From: Bacteroidales bacterium UBA4243
GTDB lineage: Bacteria; Bacteroidota; Bacteroidia; Bacteroidales; F082
NCBI GenBank assembly: GCA_002396205.1
Contig: DGXB01000110.1
Coordinates: 1-31,406 of the forward strand
Direction: 5' to 3'
DNA: 31,406 nucleotides
Of the stretch, positions 15,762 to 22,262 are shown piece by piece (within the stretch, counting starts at the first letter, position 1; every line of letters begins with the position of its first letter). The notes beneath the pieces are model-generated. The model did not search any database. It was not told where the DNA came from and worked only from the letters and a program-made list of their open reading frames with translations. The translations under genes were made by a program, and so were the position numbers.

Positions 15762-17565
15762 CTTGTTTAAAGTAGTCATAAACAACCTGTGCTTTGGCCT
15801 GACCTACAATTGCGGTGAGTTGCTCCAACGATGCCTCCTTGATGCCTTTCACCGACTTCAACTCCAAAAGCAGCTTCTCCGCCGTCTTCTTCCCTATCCC
15901 CTTGATGTCGGCCAACTCGGAGTGCATGAAGCCCTTCTCGAACTTCTTGCGGTGGAAAGTGATGGCAAACCGGTGCACCTCGTCCTGAATGTGGGTTAAC
16001 AAACGGAAAACTTCCGAATTGGGCTTCAAGCCCACCACCACAGGCGGAAAGCCGAACAACAGTTCATTGGTGCGGTGACGGTCGTCCTTGGCCAAGCCCG
16101 CGATGGGAATGTCGACGTGCAACTCGTCCTGAATCACTTGCCTTACCACTTCCATCTGTCCCTTGCCGCCATCGGTGATGATGAGGTTGGGCAAAGGCTT
16201 TTGCTCCTCAATGAGACGCGAATAGCGCCTTCTGACCACCTCTTTCATCGAGGCGTAGTCATCGGGGCCTTCCACCGTCTTGATGTTGAAATGGCGATAG
16301 CCCGCCTTATTGGGTTTGCCTTTCACGAACTGCACCATGCCCGCCACGGCATAGTCGCCCTGAAAGTTGGAGTTGTCGAAGCACTCGATCACATCAGGCA
16401 TTTCGTCGAGTTGCAAAGCCTCTTTCAGTTGGTTCAAGACTCGTTTTTGGTGGCGTTCCGGATCGACCAACGAGCGTTGCTTGTCCAAGTCGATGCGGTA
16501 TTGCATGGCGTTGCGGCGCGAGAGGTCGAGGAGCTTCAGCTTGTCGCCGCGTTGCGGAACTGTCATTTCCACATTTCCAATCTCGTAGTCCAATTTCATC
16601 GGGACGATGATTTCGGGCGCGTGTTCGCCAAACTGCTGCCGCAAGTCAGTGATGGCCAGCAGCAAAAGCTCTTCCGGGGTCTCCTCCAGCTTGCGCTTCA
16701 TCTCGAACGAATGGCTTTGCACCACTGCACCTTCCTTCACCTTCATATAGTTGACGTAGAACGTCTCTTCGTCGTCGACGTAGGAGAACACCTCCACGTC
16801 GTGAATCGTCGTGCTGACCACCGTCGAGCGGCTTTGGTATTCCTCAAGCAGCTCATATTTCACCTTGATTTCCTGCGCCTGCTCAAACTCCATGCGCGAG
16901 GCATGGTCCATCATCTGAGCCTTCAGTTCGCGAAGCACGCCGCCCAAGTTGCCCTTGATGATTTCGCGGATTTCAGCAATCATGGCGTTGTAATCGGCCT
17001 TCGAGATCAAGCCCTCGCACGGGGCATTGCACTTGTGGATGTGGTAGTCGAGGCAGACCTTGTATTTCCCCTTCTCCACCCCGATTTCAGTGAAAGGCGT
17101 GCGACACGAGCGTATCTTGTAGGCCTGGCTGAGCAGGTCGAGCAAGACATGGGCCGTGCGCACCGAGGGGTAAGGCCCGAAATATTCAGAGCCGTCGTTC
17201 ACCTTCCTTCGGGTGAGGAACACCCGAGGATAGGCCTCTTTCTTGATGCAGATCCACGGGTAGGTCTTGTCGTCCTTGAGCATGATGTTGTAGCGCGGCT
17301 TGTACTGCTTGATCATCGTATTCTCGAGCAACAAAGCCTCTGATTCTGAATCAACTATGCTATATTCGAGGTCGGAAATCTTGCTGACGAGGACGCGTGT
17401 CTTGCCAAACTGTTCCTTGTTGAAATAGCTGCTCACGCGACGCTTGAGGTTCTTGGCCTTGCCCACATAGATGAGCGTTCCGCTTTTGTCGAAGTAGCGG
17501 TAAACGCCTGGCTTGCTGGGCAGCACGGCGAGCTTTTGTTTGACTATTTCGGGATGGTCGGACAT
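15748..17565 (-). CDS. uvrC: Excinuclease ABC subunit UvrC
   Basis: The 605-aa product is full length. Residues about 13-95 form the GIY-YIG nuclease domain (LPSKPGVYRYFDKSGTLIYV then GKAKNLKRRVSSYF) that makes the 3' incision. A Cys cluster region (RSCRTPF ... VCLDYHIHKCNAPCEG) follows; the UVR domain that contacts UvrB lies at about 200-235 (MDHASRMEFEQAQEIKVKYE). The C-terminal RNase H-like endonuclease half has ECFDNSNFQGDYAVAGMVQF and LIITDGGKGQMEVV, and the HhH pair is near ADIKGIGKKTAEKLLLELKS. It acts in nucleotide excision repair with UvrAB, which are not in the window. The ATG at 17565 is preceded by an A-rich leader. The gene lies downstream of thiL, with a MITE-like repeat between. 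Confidence 0.97.
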   Translation of the reverse strand: MSDHPEIVKQKLAVLPSKPGVYRYFDKSGTLIYVGKAKNLKRRVSSYFNKEQFGKTRVLVSKISDLEYSIVDSESEALLLENTMIKQYKPRYNIMLKDDKTYPWICIKKEAYPRVFLTRRKVNDGSEYFGPYPSVRTAHVLLDLLSQAYKIRSCRTPFTEIGVEKGKYKVCLDYHIHKCNAPCEGLISKADYNAMIAEIREIIKGNLGGVLRELKAQMMDHASRMEFEQAQEIKVKYELLEEYQSRSTVVSTTIHDVEVFSYVDDEETFYVNYMKVKEGAVVQSHSFEMKRKLEETPEELLLLAITDLRQQFGEHAPEIIVPMKLDYEIGNVEMTVPQRGDKLKLLDLSRRNAMQYRIDLDKQRSLVDPERHQKRVLNQLKEALQLDEMPDVIECFDNSNFQGDYAVAGMVQFVKGKPNKAGYRHFNIKTVEGPDDYASMKEVVRRRYSRLIEEQKPLPNLIITDGGKGQMEVVRQVIQDELHVDIPIAGLAKDDRHRTNELLFGFPPVVVGLKPNSEVFRLLTHIQDEVHRFAITFHRKKFEKGFMHSELADIKGIGKKTAEKLLLELKSVKGIKEASLEQLTAIVGQAKAQVVYDYFKQEKPA

Positions 17566-17580
17566 GACTTTTTTTTCGTC

Positions 17581-17721
17581 ACAAAACTCTCAAAACCCAC
17601 AAAACCTTTTTCGGGTTGGGGGGAAGCATGCCAACCGGCTGCTTCCTGGCGGCAAGCGGTTGCGAGCCGCCGCACACTATTTTTGAATTATATATTGTTT
17701 TGAAAGTTTTGTCGGTTTTGT
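17581..17721 (+). repeat. MITE-like palindromic element, copy 1
   Basis: The element is bounded by imperfect terminal inverted repeats each with three AAAAC units (left ACAAAACTCTCAAAACCCAC, right the complement ending GGTTTTGT). Inside are two hairpins: GGAAGCA/TGCTTCC enclosing GCC-AACC-GGC (17622-17646) and GGCGGC/GCCGCC (17648-17671). Copy 2 at 19698-19850 shares the ends, the exact 11-mer GCCAACCGGCT and the architecture, but has different stem bases that still pair. Confidence 0.7.
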
Positions 17722-17731
17722 AATACAATAA

Positions 17732-18793
17732 TTACTCTTGTTTCTTTTTCATGTGGTCCCAGCCCTGCGCCTTGATGGGGATGACGTGGTTGTCGGGGGT
17801 GATCATTTCGGCCACGCCCGCATTGTCGGTCATGTAGCCGATGACGGTCACATCCGCCGAAAGGGTCTTGATCTTCTCGTAGTCCTTCTGGTCGATGGTG
17901 AAGAGCAGTTCGTAGTCCTCTCCCCCACTTAATGCCGCCACCGAGGGCACGATTTGGAACTCCTTGGCCATGCGGTCGGTGGTCGGGTCGATGGGGATGC
18001 GTTCCTCGTAGAGTTGGCAGCCCACGCCGCTCTCCTTGCAAAGATGCAGGATTTCGGAGGCTAAGCCATCGGAGATGTCGATCATCGAGGTCGGCTTGAT
18101 GCCCAGGGTCTTGAACTGTTCGACGATGTCCTTGCGGGCTTCAGGCTTCAGTTGGCGTTCGAGCACGTAATCGAGCCCATCGAACTTGGGTTGCATGTTG
18201 GGGTTGGAGAGGAACTCCACCTTCTCGCGTTCGAGAATGAGCAGGCCGACGTAGGCCCCGCCCAAGTCGCCAGTGACACACAGCAGGTCGTTCTTCTTGG
18301 CGCCGCTGCGGTAGGCGATGTCGTCCTCTTTGGCCATGCCGATGACGGTGATGGAAATGACGAGGCCCGTCTTGCTGCTTGTGGTGTCGCCGCCCACCAT
18401 GTCGACATGGTAGCGTTCGCAAGCGAGGCGGATGCCAGCATAGAGTTCATCAAGGGCTTCCACTGAAAAACGGCTCGATACGCCGAGGCCAACCACAATC
18501 TGCGTAGGCGTGCCGTTCATGGCATAGATGTCGGAGAAATTGCTCACGGCGGCCTTGTAGCCGAGGTGCTTCAGTGGGCAATAGGTGAGGTCGAAATGGA
18601 TGCCTTCGATGAGCATATCGACCGAGACGAGGGTTCGCTTCCCTTCGTGGTTGATGACTGCGGCATCGTCGCCGACGCCCTTCAGCGACGAGGCGTTGCG
18701 CAGCGGGAAGTCTTGCGTCAGCTGGTCAATGAGGCCGAACTCGCCAAGTTCGTCGAGCTGTGTGAGAGGTTTCAAGGTGTTGTCTTGTTCCAT
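17732..18793 (-). CDS. thiL: Thiamine-monophosphate kinase
   Basis: The 353-aa product has the ThiL signature motifs in order: GVGDDAAVINHEGKRTLVSV with the metal-binding Asp pair, DMLIEGIHFDLTY, a SNFSDIYAMNG helix, the MVGGDTTSSKTGLVISITV segment, MIDISDGLASEILHLC, and SGGEDYELLF near the C-terminus. ThiL phosphorylates thiamine monophosphate to the cofactor thiamine diphosphate, which PFOR (encoded at the left end) needs. Length is typical. The last residues (around WDHMKKKQE) end 11 nt before the repeat element at 17581-17721. Its leader region carries a 9-bp inverted repeat, and the tRNA-Met lies upstream on the same strand with no clear terminator between. Confidence 0.95.
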   Translation of the reverse strand: MEQDNTLKPLTQLDELGEFGLIDQLTQDFPLRNASSLKGVGDDAAVINHEGKRTLVSVDMLIEGIHFDLTYCPLKHLGYKAAVSNFSDIYAMNGTPTQIVVGLGVSSRFSVEALDELYAGIRLACERYHVDMVGGDTTSSKTGLVISITVIGMAKEDDIAYRSGAKKNDLLCVTGDLGGAYVGLLILEREKVEFLSNPNMQPKFDGLDYVLERQLKPEARKDIVEQFKTLGIKPTSMIDISDGLASEILHLCKESGVGCQLYEERIPIDPTTDRMAKEFQIVPSVAALSGGEDYELLFTIDQKDYEKIKTLSADVTVIGYMTDNAGVAEMITPDNHVIPIKAQGWDHMKKKQE

Positions 18794-18819
18794 GATGATG
18801 GGTCTCCTATTTTATCGAA

Positions 18820-18848
18820 GTAGGGCTGCCATGGCATGACAGCCCTAC
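18820..18848 (-). repeat. 9-bp inverted repeat between tRNA-Met and thiL
   Basis: GTAGGGCTG (18820-18828) and CAGCCCTAC (18840-18848) are perfect inverted arms; the loop contains ATGGCAT and may pair further. It lies just downstream of the tRNA and upstream of thiL on the minus strand, with no T-run on either strand, so it may be a processing or attenuation hairpin rather than a terminator. Confidence 0.6.
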
Positions 18849-18871
18849 AATCCTTGATTTCCGTTGTTTCG

Positions 18872-18945
18872 TGGTCCCACTAGGGCTTGAACCTAGGACC
18901 TACTGATTATGAGTCAGTTGCTCTAACCAACTGCGCTATGGGACC
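18872..18945 (-). tRNA. tRNA-Met (CAT anticodon), probably elongator
   Basis: The 74-nt minus-strand sequence folds as a cloverleaf: acceptor GGTCCCA/TGGGACC with discriminator A, D arm GCGC/GAGC (one G-A mismatch), anticodon arm ACTGA-CTCATAA-TCAGT with anticodon CAT, variable AGGTC, and T arm CTAGG-TTCAAGC-CCTAG. CCA is not encoded. A paired first base (G1-C72) argues against initiator tRNA; tRNA-Ile with lysidine-modified CAT cannot be excluded by eye. Confidence 0.93.
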
Positions 18946-19001
18946 GCAGAAAAACAAGCCTTTAAAACAAATAATCGTCTTTTTTCTTGCTTTTTGCGCT
19001 G

Positions 19002-19017
19002 CAAATTTACAATTTTG
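19002..19017. promoter_or_regulatory. Back-to-back promoter elements for tRNA-Met (-) and HAD gene (+)
   Basis: On the minus strand 19009-19002 reads TAAATTTG, an exact -7 match for the tRNA. On the plus strand CAATTTTG at 19010-19017 is a one-base variant in front of the HAD gene, 30 nt before its ATG. The two directly abut. Confidence 0.45.
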
Positions 19018-19047
19018 CACCGAAATAAAGCCTAAAAAATCTCAAAA

Positions 19048-19695
19048 ATGAACGCAAAAATCAAAAACATCATCTTCGACCTCGGCGGCGTGGTCCTTGA
19101 CATTGATGAAACCATCGTTTACCGCGAACTCGAAAAGATGGGTGTCGACATCCACAAACTTCCTCATTCAAAGGAGTTTATCGACATCATGAGCAAATTC
19201 GACACGGGCATCATCACCGCCCCCACCTTCCGCAAACGCATGAAAGCGCTGCTCGGACAAGAGAAAATGACCGACCAAAAGTTCGATTCCATTTGGAACG
19301 CCATGCTCTTAGACATCCCCCGCGAACGCATTGAAGCCCTCGAAAAGGTCAAGAAACACTACAAGATCTTCTTGATGAGCAACACCAATGTAATCCATTA
19401 CGACTTGTACGTCAGGGATTTGCAGTTGCGTTTCGGCTACAACGAGTTCGACGACCTGTTCAACAAATCGTATTTCTCGTTTGCCGAACACCTTGAGAAA
19501 CCCGACCCGCGCTTCTTCGAGCTCATCCTCGACCACGAAAGCTTAGTGCCCGAAGAGACGCTCTTCATCGACGACACGGAAGTCAACATCCGCGCGGCAC
19601 AGTCGCTCGGCATCCGCACATATCATATCCGTCGCGACGAGCTGGTGAGGAATTTGTTTGAGAATGGGGTTTTGAAGGATAGCGTTTCAGTTTAG
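19048..19695 (+). CDS. HAD-superfamily hydrolase (YihX-like)
   Basis: The 215-aa product has the four HAD motifs: I, IIFDLGGVVLDID with nucleophile Asp11 but Gly at the usual second Asp position, as in YihX-type phosphatases; II, FLMSNTN; III, the Lys in EKPDPRFF; IV, FIDDTEVNIRAAQSLG. The helical cap lies between motif I and II. Such enzymes remove phosphate from small metabolites such as sugar phosphates; the substrate here cannot be told. The gene is alone on its strand: tRNA-Met runs away from it upstream and the second MITE-like element begins 2 nt after its stop. The ATG at 19048 follows an A-rich leader. Confidence 0.88.
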   Translation: MNAKIKNIIFDLGGVVLDIDETIVYRELEKMGVDIHKLPHSKEFIDIMSKFDTGIITAPTFRKRMKALLGQEKMTDQKFDSIWNAMLLDIPRERIEALEKVKKHYKIFLMSNTNVIHYDLYVRDLQLRFGYNEFDDLFNKSYFSFAEHLEKPDPRFFELILDHESLVPEETLFIDDTEVNIRAAQSLGIRTYHIRRDELVRNLFENGVLKDSVSV

Positions 19696-19697
19696 GA

Positions 19698-19850
19698 ACA
19701 AAACATACAAAACCCATAAAACATTCAAATCGTGGAAAGTTGCCAACCGGCTCCTTTCCCCCAGCAGCCGAAGGCTGGTTTGCAACGGCAACCCGGGTGG
19801 GTGATGTTGCTTAACATTCATAATTGTTTTGAAAGTTTTGCTGGTTTTGT
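19698..19850 (+). repeat. MITE-like palindromic element, copy 2
   Basis: It has the same triple-AAAAC terminal inverted repeats as copy 1 (left ACAAAACATACAAAACCCAT, right ending GGTTTTGT), the same GCCAACCGGCT core at 19742-19752, an outer stem GGAAAG/CTTTCC (19734-19759) replacing GGAAGCA/TGCTTCC, and a second hairpin CAGCC-GAA-GGCTG (19765-19777). Its right 40 nt encode the last residues of DusB. Confidence 0.7.
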
Positions 19851-20827
19851 GACAAATAATGCGCCTCAATATCATCAAGGACACGATAGACCTCCCCCAC
19901 ATCCAACGTCTCCATCAACCGCATCTTGAACGGCTTGAAGTTTGGCAGTCCCTTGAAATACGAAGCCCAATGCTTGCGAATCTCGAACAGCGCGATGCGC
20001 TCGCCTTTCCATTCCACCGAACGCTCCAACTGTATCTTGCTCACGCGCACCCGTTCCGCCACATCGGGCGCAGGTAGCGTCTCCCCCGTCTCCAAATAAT
20101 GACGTATCTGATTGAAAATCCACGGGTTTCCATAAGTAGCCCGACCGATCATCAACCCATCAACTCCGAAAGTTTCCTTATAATATTTCGCAGAAGGACC
20201 ATCCACCACATCGCCGTTGCCGATGATAGGGATGTGCATCCTCGGGTTGTTTTTCACCGCGCCGATGAGGGTCCAGTCGGCAGGCTCGCTGTATTTGGTG
20301 GTACGCAGGCGGCCATGAATCGTCAGTGCGGCGATGCCCACGTCTTGCAGGCGCTCGGCGATATCGACAATGTCGCGATGCTCGCTGTCGTAGCCAAGGC
20401 GAGTCTTCACGGTCACAGGGGTATTGACCGCTTCCACCACAGCCTTTGTGATGGCCACCATCTTGGGGATGTCGTTCATGATGCCCGATCCGGCACCTTT
20501 CGAGGCCACTTTCTTCACCGGACAGCCGAAGTTGATGTCGATGATGTCGGGATGTGCGGTCTCGGCATAACGCGCCGCCTCCACCATGGGTTCCACTGCG
20601 TTGCCGAAGATCTGGATGCCTACAGGACGCTCAAACTCCTCGAAATCAAGTTTCTTGATGCTTTTCACCGAGTCGCGGATGAGGCCATCGGCGGAGATGA
20701 ACTCTGAGTAGACCACATCAGCGCCGAAGAGCTTGCAGACATAGCGGAACGGCGGGTCGGAGACGTCCTCCATTGGGGCAAGGAGGAGTGGGTAATGGTC
20801 GAATTTGGGGTGGGCGAGGGTGTACAT
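19811..20827 (-). CDS. dusB: tRNA-dihydrouridine synthase DusB
   Basis: The 338-aa product has the Dus TIM-barrel features: LLAPMEDVSDPPFRYVCKLF near the N-terminus, the NFGCPVKKVASKGAGSGIM motif with catalytic Cys102, TVKTRLGYD, LTIHGRLRTTKYSEPADW, and the FMN phosphate-binding IPIIGNGDVVDGPSA and GLMIGRATYGNPWIF segments. It reduces uridine in tRNA D-loops with NADPH and FMN. The C-terminal end SQNQQNFQNNYEC is encoded by the repeat element at 19698-19850 and is not part of the conserved fold. It has a promoter overlapping that of the CPBP gene. Its leader holds a CCCTTCGACAAGCTCAGGG palindrome. Confidence 0.95.
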   Translation of the reverse strand: MYTLAHPKFDHYPLLLAPMEDVSDPPFRYVCKLFGADVVYSEFISADGLIRDSVKSIKKLDFEEFERPVGIQIFGNAVEPMVEAARYAETAHPDIIDINFGCPVKKVASKGAGSGIMNDIPKMVAITKAVVEAVNTPVTVKTRLGYDSEHRDIVDIAERLQDVGIAALTIHGRLRTTKYSEPADWTLIGAVKNNPRMHIPIIGNGDVVDGPSAKYYKETFGVDGLMIGRATYGNPWIFNQIRHYLETGETLPAPDVAERVRVSKIQLERSVEWKGERIALFEIRKHWASYFKGLPNFKPFKMRLMETLDVGEVYRVLDDIEAHYLSQNQQNFQNNYEC

Positions 20828-20841
20828 TTTTTTGATATCGG

Positions 20842-20860
20842 CCCTTCGACAAGCTCAGGG
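20842..20860 (-). repeat. Dispersed palindromic repeat in the dusB leader
   Basis: The plus strand reads CCCTTCGACAAGCTCAGGG, with CCCT/AGGG arms. I recognise this as a widespread dispersed repeat of environmental bacteria (seen as CCTGAGCTTGTCGAAGGG); that recognition is from memory. It lies between the predicted dusB transcription start (about 20873) and its ATG at 20827. Confidence 0.55.
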
Positions 20861-20878
20861 ACCTTGATTTTTACGCTG

Positions 20879-20910
20879 CAAAATTACAAAAAGTGTATCT
20901 TTGCGGCAAA
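20879..20910 (-). promoter_or_regulatory. Promoter for dusB
   Basis: On the minus strand TTTG lies at 20910-20907 and TAATTTTG at 20886-20879, 20 nt apart, an exact -33/-7 pair. It overlaps the divergent promoter of the CPBP gene. Confidence 0.6.
20896..20903 (+). promoter_or_regulatory. -7 promoter element for the CPBP protease gene
   Basis: TATCTTTGC is an exact TAnnTTTG match 19 nt before the ATG at 20923. It lies inside the -33/-7 interval of the dusB promoter, so the two may compete for polymerase. Confidence 0.6.
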
Positions 20911-20922
20911 ATCTAATGCCTT

Positions 20923-21813
20923 ATGAGTGACAATTTATTTATCGACAACCTGAAACAATCCACAGGGATGCGGGTTTTCATCTTTTTGGTCATCCTCTTA
21001 GTCAGCAGCTTGGTAGGGGCTGCCATTTCCGCAGCCTTCTTGTTTGCCGGCGATTTGGGGATGAAAATCGCGCAAGGGCTTTCGTCCATCATGATGTTCG
21101 TGGTGCCGCCCATCGTCTATTATTTCATCACCCGAAAAGAACATGCCATGCCAGCCTTGGGCTTCCGTGCCGTCAACAAGCCGTGGCTACTCTATATCTT
21201 GATCGGTGCCGCGCTGATGTTCGTTTCGCTGCCCGTCACCAACCAGCTGACAAGCTGGAACGAAGCCATGAATTTCGGTTCGGCCTTCGAAAGGCTTGAG
21301 GAATACCTGAAAACATTAGAAGATGCCGCGCAAGCCGCCACCGAAAAAATGCTCAAAGCCGACAACATCGGTGGCTTGCTGTTCAACCTGCTCATCATCG
21401 CCCTGATTCCAGCCGTTGGCGAGGAACTTACCTTCCGTGGCGTGCTTCAACAAGGGCTGACGCGCCGCATGAACCCGCATGTGGCCATCATCCTTTCAGC
21501 GGCCATCTTCTCGTTCATCCACTTCCAGTTCTACGGCTTTCTGCCACGCATGTTTTTGGGCATCCTTTTGGGCTATATGTTCTACGTCAGTGGTTCGCTT
21601 TGGACGAGCTTCGTGATGCACTTCGTCAACAACGGAACCGCCGTAGTGCTCTATTACCTCAACGACAAAGGCATCGTCAACGTCGACGTCGACCACTTCG
21701 GGGCCATGTCGCCCACGATGGTCGCCATCAGCGCAGTAGTGACCATCGCGCTCATCGTCGTTTGCTGGCGGAAATCAAAGGAACTTGTCCAAAAAGATGA
21801 ACGGCATCAATGA
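20923..21813 (+). CDS. CPBP (Abi/Rce1-like) intramembrane metalloprotease
   Basis: The 296-aa product has about seven or eight hydrophobic segments. The CPBP motifs are all present: EELTFRG with Glu167, Glu168 and Arg172, FIHF with His200, and HFVNN with His233. These line up with the glutamate/histidine metalloprotease site of Rce1-type proteases. CPBP proteins of bacteria have varied roles, including immunity to self-made bacteriocins and membrane-protein processing; no bacteriocin gene is nearby, so none is assigned. The charged tail KSKELVQKDERHQ is coded in the last 39 nt, which overlap the end of cdd on the opposite strand. Confidence 0.9.
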   Translation: MSDNLFIDNLKQSTGMRVFIFLVILLVSSLVGAAISAAFLFAGDLGMKIAQGLSSIMMFVVPPIVYYFITRKEHAMPALGFRAVNKPWLLYILIGAALMFVSLPVTNQLTSWNEAMNFGSAFERLEEYLKTLEDAAQAATEKMLKADNIGGLLFNLLIIALIPAVGEELTFRGVLQQGLTRRMNPHVAIILSAAIFSFIHFQFYGFLPRMFLGILLGYMFYVSGSLWTSFVMHFVNNGTAVVLYYLNDKGIVNVDVDHFGAMSPTMVAISAVVTIALIVVCWRKSKELVQKDERHQ

Positions 21814-22257
21814 CTCAATGCCCTCAAAGACCATGATGGGGCCTTCCTGTCCCTGACACATCACGCGCAGCGGCCGTTTCGACAGCTGCTCCACCTCCAC
21901 TATCACTTGTCGGCAAGCCCCGCAAGGGGCGACAGGCTCGGCTATCACCTTGGTTTGCGAATGCGCCGTCACCGCCAACGCCTCGAAAGCCACGCCCGGA
22001 AATTTTGCCATTGCGCCAAACATAGCCACACGCTCGGCGCAAAGACCACTGGGATAGGCCGCATTCTCGATGTTGTTGCCCGTGACGATTTCGCCGTTGG
22101 CCAAACGCACCGCCGCGCCCACGTTGAACTTGGAATAAGGTGCATAGGCACTTTGCGTGGCCTCGTGGGCACGACGCATCAGCTCGGCATCCTGCGGATC
22201 CATTTCATCGAGATTGTCGAAAACGGTGTAGGTACAGATAAAACGTTCCTTTTTCAT
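21775..22257 (-). CDS. cdd: Cytidine deaminase
   Basis: The 160-aa product has the zinc-dependent deaminase site: NIENAAYPSGLCAERVA with Cys73 and the proton-shuttle Glu75, and PCGACRQ with Cys112 and Cys115. The SAYAPYSKFNVGAA segment is the substrate-binding part. It deaminates cytidine and deoxycytidine to uridine forms in pyrimidine salvage. The length fits the small tetrameric class, with about 15 extra N-terminal residues. It starts 5 nt after the O-antigen-ligase-like gene ends, so it is the last member of the hemD-rnpA-yidD-ctp operon. Its 3' end overlaps the CPBP gene convergently by 39 nt. Confidence 0.96.
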   Translation of the reverse strand: MKKERFICTYTVFDNLDEMDPQDAELMRRAHEATQSAYAPYSKFNVGAAVRLANGEIVTGNNIENAAYPSGLCAERVAMFGAMAKFPGVAFEALAVTAHSQTKVIAEPVAPCGACRQVIVEVEQLSKRPLRVMCQGQEGPIMVFEGIESLMPFIFLDKFL

Positions 22258-22262
22258 ATCAT

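Noticed and set aside
16075..17343. 422-aa plus-strand ORF opposite uvrC
   Set aside because: uvrC on the other strand is clearly the coding frame, with all its domains.
20923..21813. Abortive-infection or bacteriocin-immunity role for the CPBP protein
   Set aside because: The motifs support only membership in the protease family; no bacteriocin, phage or defence gene is beside it.
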